Below are positions 8,016 through 16,559 of a stretch of DNA of 29,807 nt, in pieces (the stretch's first letter is position 1; each line of letters begins with the position of its first letter). The stretch comes from RGIG995 sp045652445. GTDB lineage: Bacteria; Bacillota; Clostridia; Oscillospirales; UBA644. The stretch spans positions 1 through 29,807 of the forward strand of contig JAZRUJ010000051.1 of assembly GCA_045652445.1 (NCBI GenBank), read 5' to 3'. The notes under the pieces were generated by a model. That model ran no database searches. It was not told the DNA's origin and saw nothing but the letters and a program-made list of their open reading frames with translations. The position numbers were made by a program, and so were the translations under genes.

Positions 8016-8891
8016 TTAGACTTTAAGATACTTTTTCACCGGATAGACCGAACCGATAATGCCGATCATAACCCCGCCCACCAAGAAGAACGGAATCCAG
8101 AAAGACAATTCTCCGGTAAAAGACAGGGGGGTGAACAATTCCGCAAGAATGGGATATAAAACTGCGGTATATACGTAGAACTGCACGAAGAAGGAAACTA
8201 CTCCGGCAAAGAGACCGATAAGCATCCCTTCGATGAAATAGGGGAGCTGAATAAAGAAGTCGGTTGCCCCTACGTATTTCATGATATTGATTTCCAAGCG
8301 GCGGGCATAGACCGACAGCTTGACCGAGTTCATGATGATAAACATAGAAACCACCAAGAACAGGGCAATTACCCAAATAGAAAGGAACGAGATCACCTGA
8401 CGAATCTCCAGAATCCCCTCTACCACGTCCCGACGTTCTTGAATTTCACCAACACCGTCCAGTTTGCGGATTTCGTATAAAGTTTGATCGTATTTGGAAA
8501 GATCAATAATTTCAAAAATCATGGAAGCACGGAACGTATCGGGATCCAGAGCCTCTTCCATTCCGGTATCGGAGCCGAGGGTTTCCAGATAGTTGGCAAG
8601 GGCTTGTTCTTTGGTCTCGTAGGTAACCTCACCGATATTTCCGATGGCAATCAATTCTTCTTTAAAGCGAATGGTGTCCAAATCGTCCATATCTTCTTCC
8701 AAGAAAACGGCTATTCTGCTTTCGCCGATCTCTTCCACAAAGGCGTTGACGTTGCGAATAATCAGAGTGGTACATCCCAGAAGCGAGAGACAGATCGTAA
8801 GAACCGTGACCGAAGCGACGGTCAGAAGAATGTTGCGGTAGAGATTGTTCAATGCACTTTTAATCAAAAACCAAAGGCTGTCAAAACTCAT
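8016..8891 (-). CDS. ftsX: Cell division membrane protein FtsX
   Basis: 291 residues. Four membrane segments are visible (about 18-45, 170-195, 222-245, 262-285), with a large outside loop between the first two (about 46-168) that in other bacteria binds the hydrolase partner. The conserved cytoplasmic stretch RRLEINIMKYVGA is typical of FtsX and related MacB-like permease domains. Its ATG overlaps the ftsE stop by four bases (ATGA), which implies coupled synthesis of the two subunits. The M23 gene follows 28 bases later, so FtsEX very likely controls that protein across the membrane. Confidence 0.97.
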   Translation of the reverse strand: MSFDSLWFLIKSALNNLYRNILLTVASVTVLTICLSLLGCTTLIIRNVNAFVEEIGESRIAVFLEEDMDDLDTIRFKEELIAIGNIGEVTYETKEQALANYLETLGSDTGMEEALDPDTFRASMIFEIIDLSKYDQTLYEIRKLDGVGEIQERRDVVEGILEIRQVISFLSIWVIALFLVVSMFIIMNSVKLSVYARRLEINIMKYVGATDFFIQLPYFIEGMLIGLFAGVVSFFVQFYVYTAVLYPILAELFTPLSFTGELSFWIPFFLVGGVMIGIIGSVYPVKKYLKV

Positions 8892-9583
8892 TGTTCATCC
8901 ACCTCCGCAATTTCGGGATTGGCGGTATCTTCGGCAATCCGTCCCTTTTCAATGCGGATCACCCGCTGATTCATCTGATCAACCAAGTGCTGTTCGTGGG
9001 TAACGACAACAACGGTGATGCCCATTTTATTGATCCGAAGAAGCATATTCATGATTTCGACGGAAAGGGAGGGGTCCACGTTTCCCGTCGGTTCGTCTGC
9101 AATAATCATGGAGGGGCTGTTAACGATTGCCCTAGCAACGGCAACCCGCTGTTGTTCCCCGCCGGAAAGCTGGTCGGGGTAAACTTTCGCTTTATGAGTC
9201 AAACCAACCAATTCCATGGCACGCACAACACGGCGATTAATTTCCCGTCTCCGACGTCCTACGACACGGAGAGAGAAAGCGATATTATCATAAACGGTAA
9301 GATTGGGGATCAAACGGAAATCCTGGAACACAATTCCGATCCGACGGCGATATTTAGGAATCTGCCGACGGGAAAGATGTTTGGTATTCCAACCGTCCAC
9401 AACCACGTCTCCGTTGGATGGAATGTCCTCGCAGGTCAACAGATGAACCATCGTCGACTTCCCTGCACCGGAATTCCCGGTAATAAAGACGAACTCTCCG
9501 TCTTCAATCCGAAGATTGACCTTCCGCAGAGCAACGGTGCCTGACTTGGGGTACCGCTTTGTAACGTTACTAAACTGAATCAA
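8888..9583 (-). CDS. ftsE: Cell division ATP-binding protein FtsE
   Basis: ABC ATPase subunit that pairs with FtsX and transmits ATP-driven changes to a periplasmic or extracellular peptidoglycan hydrolase. 231 residues with Walker A GNSGAGKST (36-44), Q-loop FQDF (86-89), ABC signature LSGGEQQR (139-146), Walker B MIIADEP (159-165) and the FtsE-typical RRIGIVFQDFRLI. The start codon is TTG at 9583, six bases after a GGAGG; the next ATG would remove Walker A. It lies 13 bases after the CdaR-like regulator. Confidence 0.97.
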   Translation of the reverse strand: MIQFSNVTKRYPKSGTVALRKVNLRIEDGEFVFITGNSGAGKSTMVHLLTCEDIPSNGDVVVDGWNTKHLSRRQIPKYRRRIGIVFQDFRLIPNLTVYDNIAFSLRVVGRRRREINRRVVRAMELVGLTHKAKVYPDQLSGGEQQRVAVARAIVNSPSMIIADEPTGNVDPSLSVEIMNMLLRINKMGITVVVVTHEQHLVDQMNQRVIRIEKGRIAEDTANPEIAEVDEQ

Positions 9584-9596
9584 AACGAACCTCCGA

Positions 9597-10682
9597 TCAA
9601 TACTTCGTCGGGTTGGAATCCAAATACTTCCGAACCATCAATGCCACTTTAAAGACGATGGCGTGGTCAAACTGCTTCAGATCCAGACCGGTCAAGCGGC
9701 GAATCTTTTCCAACCGATACACAAGAGTGTTTCGGTGAACGAAGAGTTTGCGGGAAGTTTCGGATACGTTCAGATTATTTTCAAAGAATTTTTGAATGGT
9801 AAAGAGAGTTTCATGATCGAGAGAATCGATAGAACCTTTCTTAAATACTTCTGCAAGGAACATGTTACACAGGGTGGTGGGGAGATAGTAAATCAACCGG
9901 CCAATTCCCAAATTGGAATAACTCATGATTACCTTTTCCACGTCGAACACCTTACCGACCTCAATGGCAACCTGGGCTTCCTTGTAAGAACGGGACAATT
10001 CCCGCAGATTATTGATTACGGTACCGATCCCGACCACGGCACGGGTATAGAATTCAGAGTTCAAAGTGTCTACAATGGAACGGGCAAGTTTTTCCAAATC
10101 TTTCTGTTGAACGCCGGCTTTGACTTCTTTCACCAATGCGATATCGTTCTCCCCTACGTTAACCACAAAGTCTTTGGTCTTTTCGGGGAAGAGATTCTGA
10201 ACAATGTCATATGCAAAAACTTCGGTACGATCCACAAGGCGAATCAAGATGACTACCCGAGGAATGTCGCCATTAAAGTGAAGTTCTTTGCTCTTGGGAT
10301 AAATATCGCCGGGCAGAATATTTTCCAGCATGACGTTTTTGACAAAGCTACTTTTGTCATACTTTTCGTCGTGATATTCCTTGATAGTGCTGAAAGACAA
10401 TGCCAACACGCCGGAGAGGGTTTCCGCAGCGGCATCCGTACCTTTCACAAAAACAAAGTTTTCAAACTTAATCCGGGAGCCGATGACCCGATATGTATAG
10501 CCGTTGATCACAGCCACGTCGGACATGGTAAAGTGTTCTGCCACGTTGGTATCCACACTTTGCCCGATCATAGAAAGATCGCTACAGGCGACTACCGTCC
10601 GTGTTTCATCCACGACTCCGATGATTCGATCCGTGACATCTCTGGTCTTTTGAATCAATTCCTGATACATTTTTGTAGACAT
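9597..10682 (-). CDS. CdaR/PucR-family helix-turn-helix regulator
   Basis: 361 residues. The N-terminal part (about 1-135) resembles the sugar-diacid recognition domain of CdaR-type regulators (ELIQKTRDVTDRIIGVVDE). The middle has the weak GGDEF-like/PucR linker region (about 160-280). The C-terminal end carries the PucR-type helix-turn-helix (305-327, NVSETSRKLFVHRNTLVYRL). In characterised members the domain senses diacids such as glucarate, but no such pathway is nearby. First gene of the ftsE transcript and followed by ftsE after 13 bases, it may regulate this operon itself, sensing an unknown ligand. ATG at 10682 with AAAGGATAGGG upstream. Confidence 0.9.
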   Translation of the reverse strand: MSTKMYQELIQKTRDVTDRIIGVVDETRTVVACSDLSMIGQSVDTNVAEHFTMSDVAVINGYTYRVIGSRIKFENFVFVKGTDAAAETLSGVLALSFSTIKEYHDEKYDKSSFVKNVMLENILPGDIYPKSKELHFNGDIPRVVILIRLVDRTEVFAYDIVQNLFPEKTKDFVVNVGENDIALVKEVKAGVQQKDLEKLARSIVDTLNSEFYTRAVVGIGTVINNLRELSRSYKEAQVAIEVGKVFDVEKVIMSYSNLGIGRLIYYLPTTLCNMFLAEVFKKGSIDSLDHETLFTIQKFFENNLNVSETSRKLFVHRNTLVYRLEKIRRLTGLDLKQFDHAIVFKVALMVRKYLDSNPTKY

Positions 10683-10716
10683 TGTTTTACCCTATCCTTT
10701 TCCAGGTTATTAAAAG

Positions 10717-10779
10717 CTTGACCCTGTTTGTTAAAATAGATGTGCTTTTACACAAAAACAAATGCATTTCTTGGTCAAG
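10717..10779 (-). promoter_or_regulatory. Nested stem-loop in the leader of the cdaR-like/ftsE operon
   Basis: Starting a few bases after the predicted transcription start, the minus-strand leader has CTTGACC (10773-10779) matching GGTCAAG (10717-10723) as a perfect 7-bp inverted repeat. Inside it are TTTGTT/AACAAA and TGTG/CACA pairs, so the RNA could fold into one long interrupted stem. A 10-bp palindrome AAATGCATTT (10760-10769) lies in the same stretch and could instead be a DNA operator for the adjacent regulator. No T-run follows, so it is not a terminator. Confidence 0.4.
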
Positions 10780-10788
10780 TTCACCTAT

Positions 10789-10817
10789 ATTATACCATAT
10801 ATTGTACAAGAAATCAA
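10789..10817 (-). promoter_or_regulatory. SigA-type promoter of the cdaR-like/ftsE operon
   Basis: TTGATT (10812-10817), a 17-base spacer and TATAAT (10789-10794) on the minus strand, with TGG before the -10 giving an extended -10. The predicted start is near 10782, giving a leader of about 100 bases before the ATG at 10682. Confidence 0.75.
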
Positions 10818-10875
10818 TGTTATTTTTGTGACATATTACCGAAAAACGGCAATTTCTTCCTAAACTTGTGTATAA

Positions 10876-11754
10876 TCACGAAAAATATTGCGGATTTCGC
10901 CAAGAAATCGCCACATCACGGTCCTTTCGGAGCTGTTGCATCAAAGAACCCAAATCGGGGAAGTGACGTTCATCCCGCAACCGAGCCAAAAATCGAACAG
11001 TAACCGTTTTTCCGTAAAAATCTCCCGTTGCATTCAACAAATGGGTTTCTACGGTCCGCTCTTCCCCATCGTTAACCGAGGGACGAACTCCCACGTTGGT
11101 TACAGAGCGATAATTTTTTCCGTCAATCACGGTATCGGTAACGTACACACCGTTTCCGGGAAGCATTTTATCCGGAGAGGTGGCAATATTGGCGGTGGGA
11201 AAACCGATGGTTCGACCTAACTGTTTCCCCTCCACGACCGTGCCGAAAATCGAGTAAGAATACCCCAACCAATCGTTTGCCCGATCAAGAAGCCCTTCCG
11301 CTAAAGCGGAACGAATGGACGAAGATGAAATTTTCATAACGTCGGCTTTTAAATCAACGACATGTTGGGTAATCCCCTGGAGACAGGCACCGTCGGTCAA
11401 ACGCCCCACACCACCGGCTCCAAACCGAAAATCCGATCCTCCAAACAGATGGGTACACCCACAATGTTCCCGCAAATACCAGAGAAAATCCGTGGGAGTC
11501 ATTTGTGAAAAAGAAGAATCAAAAGGCACGACACATACGGAGTCTACCCCCTCTGCAAGAAGCAATTCTTTCTTTTCTTTGAGGGTAGTTAGGTAGTAGC
11601 CCGATGTGTTGCGAAGTGCGTCTTTGCAATTTCGGTCAAAGGTGACAGCCACCGCGGGTTTTCCCAATTCCGAGGCGAATTGAACTGCTTGCCGCAGCAA
11701 AAATCTGTGTCCCGAATGGACACCGTCAAAATCACCGACGGTGACAATCGACAT
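10876..11754 (-). CDS. ribF: Bifunctional riboflavin kinase / FMN adenylyltransferase
   Basis: Makes FMN and then FAD from riboflavin and ATP. 292 residues from the ATG at 11754, which has GGAGGG six bases upstream; an in-frame ATG at 11775 would overlap the truB stop and contains that site. The adenylyltransferase half shows GDFDGVHSGHR near the N terminus and the SSSSIR motif mid-protein. The kinase half has GRTIGFPTANI, NVGVRPSV and ETHLL. It is the last gene of the nusA-infB operon, 17 bases after truB, as often seen in Bacillota. A weak hairpin (10835-10851) follows without a good T-run. Confidence 0.96.
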   Translation of the reverse strand: MSIVTVGDFDGVHSGHRFLLRQAVQFASELGKPAVAVTFDRNCKDALRNTSGYYLTTLKEKKELLLAEGVDSVCVVPFDSSFSQMTPTDFLWYLREHCGCTHLFGGSDFRFGAGGVGRLTDGACLQGITQHVVDLKADVMKISSSSIRSALAEGLLDRANDWLGYSYSIFGTVVEGKQLGRTIGFPTANIATSPDKMLPGNGVYVTDTVIDGKNYRSVTNVGVRPSVNDGEERTVETHLLNATGDFYGKTVTVRFLARLRDERHFPDLGSLMQQLRKDRDVAISWRNPQYFS

Positions 11755-11771
11755 AACCGACCCTCCTTTTT

Positions 11772-12647
11772 TCAATCAATAGAAAAAGCGGATTTTACAA
11801 TGTTTTTCTCAACATTTGCCAATCCGAGAAAACGGGCGTCTTGAGAATATGCTCGATAGAGTCCGTCCTGCTCCGGAATAGGCGAAATACGATCTTTTGT
11901 TAAGGTTCCGCCGTTGAGATAATAACGCTCTCCGTTTTCCGGAACCGTCAAGGCAGACAAATGGGAAAAAGCGGATTGAGTTGGAATGGAAAGTTCCGAA
12001 AGACGGCCTTGTTCTGCATAAGAAATAACGGTTTCCAACGGCAAAGCATTCTTTAAATCAAACCCATTGGAAGCAGTCCTGCGGAGAGCCGACATGGCGG
12101 CAAAAAGTCCCATTTTGGCGGCAATATCTTCACATAATGTCCGAATATATGTACCGGTAGAACAGGTAACCAAAAAGCGATACTCATCGTCTGCGATACG
12201 ATCCACATAAGCAAGGTCAAAAATCTCCACCGTTCGGGGTTTCCGTTCTACTTCAACCCCCTCCCGAGCCAATTCGTAAAGGCGTTTTCCGTCTACGTGA
12301 ACAGCGGAATACATGGGAGGGATCTGCTGACAGGTTCCAATCATGGAGGGCAGAATGTTGCGGAATTCTGTCTCGGTAGGAATAGAAGACGTCTCCAACG
12401 TCTCCCCTGTTACGTCGCCCGTATCGGTTTTTAAACCAAAACGAATTGAAGCGAGATATTGCTTTGTATGGGGGAAAAATTGGGTTAATTTGGTATCCCG
12501 GTCGGTTAAAACCGGCAAAAGACCGGTACACATAGGATCCAAAGTTCCCGTGTGCCCGATCTTCAACTTATGAACAGAAGCATGTTTAATTTTAGAAACA
12601 AGTTTTTGAGAGGTCATTCCGGCAGGTTTATCGACCAGCAAAATCAT
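11772..12647 (-). CDS. truB: tRNA pseudouridine(55) synthase TruB
   Basis: Converts U55 in the T-loop of tRNAs to pseudouridine. 291 residues from the ATG at 12647, which overlaps the nrnA stop by ATGA and has GGAGGG upstream; the longer frame from 12674 is ignored for this reason. The catalytic Asp37 lies in GHTGTLDPMCTGLLPV (31-46). Other family stretches are KPAGMTS near the start, KQYLASIRFG, QIPPMYSAV and STGTYIRTL. It sits between nrnA and ribF in the translation operon. Confidence 0.97.
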   Translation of the reverse strand: MILLVDKPAGMTSQKLVSKIKHASVHKLKIGHTGTLDPMCTGLLPVLTDRDTKLTQFFPHTKQYLASIRFGLKTDTGDVTGETLETSSIPTETEFRNILPSMIGTCQQIPPMYSAVHVDGKRLYELAREGVEVERKPRTVEIFDLAYVDRIADDEYRFLVTCSTGTYIRTLCEDIAAKMGLFAAMSALRRTASNGFDLKNALPLETVISYAEQGRLSELSIPTQSAFSHLSALTVPENGERYYLNGGTLTKDRISPIPEQDGLYRAYSQDARFLGLANVEKNIVKSAFSID

Positions 12648-13618
12648 ACCTGACCCTCCTTGTCCATATGGCATTCAATCGCGGACAAAAGTCGAGCTTC
12701 CGCCCCATCCATCGAATCTTTAATCAAACAACCGGAAGCTTTGACATGTCCTCCTCCTCCAAAAACGGCGGCAACAGCGGAAACGTCAAAAACATCGTCG
12801 CAAGAACGCAGGGAAACTTTAACGTCCCCCTCTTTCGTTTCTTTTAAGGTAGCACAAACCACAGCACCCTCGATCCGGCGTACCAGGGCGACCATTCCCG
12901 CAACGTCTTCGTCCAACGCACCGTTTTCTTCCAACATAGCACGGGTAATGGGCAATAATATAATGGAACCGTTCCGGTAAAAGTGCAAAGAATCCAATGC
13001 CGCCCGCTCCATCTTTAATTGACGCAAAGGAACAACATCAAACATTTTGCGGACCACTCCGGGACCGTCAAAGGAATATTGCATTAGTTCTGCGGCAACC
13101 TGGTGGGTGTGTGCGGTTGTATTAGAATACCGAAAACAAGCGGTATCAAAGGCGATTGCGGCATACAGCTTTTCCGCCATCACGTCATCTATGGGAACAT
13201 CACAGGCACGGAAAAGGTCATACAAAACCTCCCCTGCCGAAGAAGCAGAGCCAAAGACAATATTATGTTTGGCATATTCCGTATTCGTGTAATGGTGGTC
13301 GATGTTGTAATCCACGGTATCGGCATAACACATTAGATCCGGACCAAGCATTTGTTGAGTCGCCACGTCTACCGCAACAATAACGGAAGGCAGGAATCGG
13401 GGGGTTAATTCTTCCGCACCGTCGGTAATTTCCCGAAGATTCCGGTCTACCGTGCCGGTGGCGGCAACACAAACCCGCCGACCCAGGTTTTCAAACGCCC
13501 GCTTCAGGGCAAAAGCCGTGCCAAGGCAGTCCCCATCCGGATTCCGATGAACCAGAATCAGGACGTCGTCCATGGTCATCAGTTCCCGAAAGGCAGCAAG
13601 ATAAGATTCGTTCATCAT
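12644..13618 (-). CDS. nrnA: DHH-family oligoribonuclease / pAp phosphatase NrnA
   Basis: Degrades very short RNA oligonucleotides and dephosphorylates 3'-phosphoadenosine 5'-phosphate, using Mn2+. 324 residues with the DHH-family motifs in order: HRNPDGDCLG (near residue 24), AVDVA, the DHH motif itself in NIDHHYTNT, and the DHHA1 signature GGGGHVKASG near the C terminus. The rbfA stop and the start ATG share one base (TGATG); a second ATG follows directly, and there is only a weak GGAAA site, so the gene probably depends on coupled translation. A TTG one codon upstream is less likely. Confidence 0.95.
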   Translation of the reverse strand: MMNESYLAAFRELMTMDDVLILVHRNPDGDCLGTAFALKRAFENLGRRVCVAATGTVDRNLREITDGAEELTPRFLPSVIVAVDVATQQMLGPDLMCYADTVDYNIDHHYTNTEYAKHNIVFGSASSAGEVLYDLFRACDVPIDDVMAEKLYAAIAFDTACFRYSNTTAHTHQVAAELMQYSFDGPGVVRKMFDVVPLRQLKMERAALDSLHFYRNGSIILLPITRAMLEENGALDEDVAGMVALVRRIEGAVVCATLKETKEGDVKVSLRSCDDVFDVSAVAAVFGGGGHVKASGCLIKDSMDGAEARLLSAIECHMDKEGQV

Positions 13619-13968
13619 CAATCGTTTCCGTTTTCCAGATTCTTTAAAATTTCATTGATACGGATGCCCTGTTCCAACGAATGATCCAGGACAAAAACCG
13701 GCTCGGGGGTATTACGCATACGCACCGTTTCCCCGATGCGTTTGCGTACGTATCCGCTACAGGCTTTTAGCCCCTTACGGACCTCCGATTCATTGTAATT
13801 CCCAAGAAAACTGAGATAGATTTTTGCATATTTCAAATCCCCGGTCACTTCCACCGAAACCACCGTGGGCATGGGAGGAATGCGAGGGTCTTTGACTTCC
13901 GAGAGGATCGATGCGACGGCTCGTTTGATCTCTTCGTTGACCCGATTTTGCTTAAAATTCGATCCCAT
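13618..13968 (-). CDS. rbfA: 30S ribosome-binding factor RbfA
   Basis: Small KH-like protein that binds the immature 30S subunit and helps 16S rRNA maturation. 116 residues, standard size, with RVNEEIKRAVASIL near the start, KDPRIPPMPTVVSVEV and DLKYAKIYLSFLG in the centre, and RKRIGETVRMRNTPEPVF later. ATG at 13968 with AAAGGAATC upstream, 23 bases after infB. Confidence 0.96.
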   Translation of the reverse strand: MGSNFKQNRVNEEIKRAVASILSEVKDPRIPPMPTVVSVEVTGDLKYAKIYLSFLGNYNESEVRKGLKACSGYVRKRIGETVRMRNTPEPVFVLDHSLEQGIRINEILKNLENGND

Positions 13969-13991
13969 AAAGATTCCTTTCCGAAAAAAGA

Positions 13992-16559
13992 TTAGTTTTT
14001 CACTTCTTCCATAAGGTAGGCTTCAATAACGTCGCCTTCCTTAATATCGTTGTATTTTTCCAGACCGATACCGCATTCAAAGCCCTCGGCAACTTCCTTG
14101 GCGTCGTCTTTGAAGCGTTTCAGAGAATCGATCTTTCCTTCGTAAATTACGATGCCGTCACGGACCAGGCGAACCGATGCAGAACGGACGATCTTACCGT
14201 CTTTAACGTAACATCCGCAGATGGTACCAACACCGGAAACACGGAAGGTTTGACGGACTTCCGCATGACCGAGAACGTTTTCGGTAAACTTGGGAGCAAG
14301 CATACCTTTCAGGGCTGCTTCCATTTCTTCCAAGCAGTCGTAAATAATGCGATACAGACGGATATCGACTTTATCTTTTTCCGCTTGTGCCCGTACGTTT
14401 GCGTCGGGACGAACATTAAAGCCGATGATAATGGCATTGGAGGCATGAGCAAGCATAACGTCGGATTCGGTGATGGCACCGACGGCGTTATGAATTACTT
14501 TAACCTTTACTTCGTCGTTGGAAAGTTTCAGTAACGAAGAGCGAACTGCTTCGACAGAACCCTGGACGTCAGCTTTGACGATCAAATTGAGGGTTTTTAC
14601 GTCGCCGGTCTGAATCTGGGAGAACAATTCGTCCAAAGAAACTTTTGCACGGTCTTGGAACGTTTCCTGTTTCTGTTCAAATTTCCGCTTTTCAACCAAT
14701 TCCCGAGCCATCTTTTCGTCTTTGACAACTTCGAAAATATCCCCGGCGGCGGGAACGTCGGAAAGACCGATAATTTCTACGGGAGTGGAGGGTCCGGCTT
14801 CTTTAATACGCATACCCTTATCGTTGGTCATCACGCGAACACGACCCACCGAAGCACCGGCAACCAAAACGTCTCCGGTGTGAAGGGTACCGTTGTTGAT
14901 CAAAACAGACGCAACAGGACCTCTGCCCTTATCCAATTTCGCTTCGATAACGGTACCTTTTGCTTCTCGGTTGGGATTTGCTTTCAAATCCGCAACTTCA
15001 GAAACCAAAAGAACCATTTCAAGCAATTGATCAATTCCTTCGTGTTTCACCGCAGAAACAGGAACACAGATAATGTCACCACCCCATTCTTCGGGAACCA
15101 GTTCATGTTCCGTCAAATTCTGCAGAACACGGTCATAGTTTGCGGTGGGTTTATCCATTTTATTTACGGCAACGATGATGGGAACATTTGCCGCTTTTGC
15201 GTGGTTAATGGCTTCTACCGTTTGAGGCATAATACCGTCGTCGGCAGCCACAACGATGATTGCAACGTCAGTTACTTGAGCACCACGAGCACGCATTGCG
15301 GTAAAGGCGGCGTGTCCGGGAGTGTCAAGGAAGGTAATATCGTGATCGTTTACATGGATACTGTAAGCACCGATGTGCTGGGTAATCCCGCCGGCTTCTC
15401 CAGCGGTAACGTTGGTGTTACGAATCGCATCCAACAACGAAGTCTTACCATGGTCAACGTGACCCATAACGACAACGACAGGAGGACGGGTTTCCAATTC
15501 AGATTCTTCGTCCTGATGGTCGTTAAAGAGCTGTTCTTCGATGGTGATAACAACTTCTTTAGAAACTTTTGCCCCCAGTTCTTCCGCAACCAAAGAGGCT
15601 GTATCGTAGTCAATAATCTGGGAGGCACTTGCCATAATCCCCAGTTCCATCAACTTTTTAACAACTTCTACGTTCGTAGTACGCAGTTTTGCAGAAAGTT
15701 CACTAACCGAGAGGCTTTCGGGAAGAACCACATTGCTCAAGTGCTTCTTCTTATCTTTTTCGTATTGTTCCATACGCTTCAGTTTTGCCTGTTCGTCTTC
15801 CTTCTTACTGCGGAAGTTCTGCTTTTTGTTATTCTTTTTGTTAATCTTTTGCTTACTCTTGCCGTAATCACGATTGCCCTTGTTTCCCACAATGTCATCC
15901 AAGCGAGAATCGTATTTCGCCTGGTTGAAATCTGCGGCATTCCGGGTATCGACCACCATAACGTCTCTTCCATAGCCGGAGCGTTTATCTTCCCCGGAAA
16001 CGATATTGACGCTACCCTGATTCTGATCCTGTTTTGCGGGGAATTCCACACGCTTCAGGTTATCACGTTTGACAGCAGGTTTCTTTTGTTGCTGCTGTTT
16101 ACGGGCATCTGCTGCCTTTTTTGCTTCTTCTTCGGCAGCTTTCTTTGCTTCCAAAGCCTTTTTGCGTTCTTCCTCTTCGGCAGCTTTTCTGGCAGCGTCG
16201 GCGGCTGCTTTTTTCTTGGCAGCTTCTTCCGCTTTCTTGGCAGCTTCCGCAGCAGCGGCTTCTTCTGCCTTGCGGCGTTCTTCTGCTTCTTTTGCTTCCC
16301 GTTCCTGCTTGATACGGCGATGTCTTACCGCATAGGGTTCTTTCCCCTGATATGCCTGAAAATACAACGCCAAGGAAGGAATTTGGTTTTTCTGAATAAA
16401 ATACTCAAACAAGTAGTTCAACTGATCTTCGGTTAAAACCGCCTGCTGATTGGCAGGGGCTTCCCCAAAACGAGCCTCCAACAATGCAATGATATCTTGG
16501 GGCTTCATATCGAAATCTTTCCCCATCTCACGGATGCGGTATTTGCTAAACAAACTCAT
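13992..16559 (-). CDS. infB: Translation initiation factor IF-2
   Basis: GTPase that brings initiator fMet-tRNA to the ribosome and promotes subunit joining. 855 residues. An IF2_N-like helical module occupies about 1-55, then a long Lys/Ala/Glu-rich charged stretch (about 82-160) and an Asn/Lys/Gln-rich linker (225-275), a second IF2_N module (about 280-330) and the G domain with GHVDHGKTS (366-374), DTPGHAAF (412-419) and NKMDK, followed by the usual C-terminal domains. ATG at 16559 overlaps the ylxQ stop (ATGA) with GGAGGAAA upstream. The long charged N terminus is low-complexity and varies widely between species. Confidence 0.98.
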   Translation of the reverse strand: MSLFSKYRIREMGKDFDMKPQDIIALLEARFGEAPANQQAVLTEDQLNYLFEYFIQKNQIPSLALYFQAYQGKEPYAVRHRRIKQEREAKEAEERRKAEEAAAAEAAKKAEEAAKKKAAADAARKAAEEEERKKALEAKKAAEEEAKKAADARKQQQQKKPAVKRDNLKRVEFPAKQDQNQGSVNIVSGEDKRSGYGRDVMVVDTRNAADFNQAKYDSRLDDIVGNKGNRDYGKSKQKINKKNNKKQNFRSKKEDEQAKLKRMEQYEKDKKKHLSNVVLPESLSVSELSAKLRTTNVEVVKKLMELGIMASASQIIDYDTASLVAEELGAKVSKEVVITIEEQLFNDHQDEESELETRPPVVVVMGHVDHGKTSLLDAIRNTNVTAGEAGGITQHIGAYSIHVNDHDITFLDTPGHAAFTAMRARGAQVTDVAIIVVAADDGIMPQTVEAINHAKAANVPIIVAVNKMDKPTANYDRVLQNLTEHELVPEEWGGDIICVPVSAVKHEGIDQLLEMVLLVSEVADLKANPNREAKGTVIEAKLDKGRGPVASVLINNGTLHTGDVLVAGASVGRVRVMTNDKGMRIKEAGPSTPVEIIGLSDVPAAGDIFEVVKDEKMARELVEKRKFEQKQETFQDRAKVSLDELFSQIQTGDVKTLNLIVKADVQGSVEAVRSSLLKLSNDEVKVKVIHNAVGAITESDVMLAHASNAIIIGFNVRPDANVRAQAEKDKVDIRLYRIIYDCLEEMEAALKGMLAPKFTENVLGHAEVRQTFRVSGVGTICGCYVKDGKIVRSASVRLVRDGIVIYEGKIDSLKRFKDDAKEVAEGFECGIGLEKYNDIKEGDVIEAYLMEEVKN

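Noticed and set aside
9663..10721. 352-codon open frame on the plus strand
   Set aside because: Antisense to the CdaR-like regulator, which has a clear helix-turn-helix, promoter and ribosome binding site.
10835..10851. Terminator after ribF
   Set aside because: ATTGCCG/CGGTAAT forms a 7-bp stem with a G-T pair, but no T-run follows on the minus strand; too weak to call.
10871..10876. TATAAT on the plus strand at the end of ribF
   Set aside because: No -35 at a suitable distance, and no plus-strand gene follows.
16069..16320. Tandem repeat or CRISPR-like array in the infB N-terminal region
   Set aside because: The repetition is low-complexity Lys/Ala/Glu coding sequence with no regular repeat-spacer unit.
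14655..16436. 593-codon open frame on the plus strand
   Set aside because: It is entirely antisense to infB, whose domains and motifs are certain. The antisense frame stays open because the sense codons TTA, CTA and TCA are rarely used.
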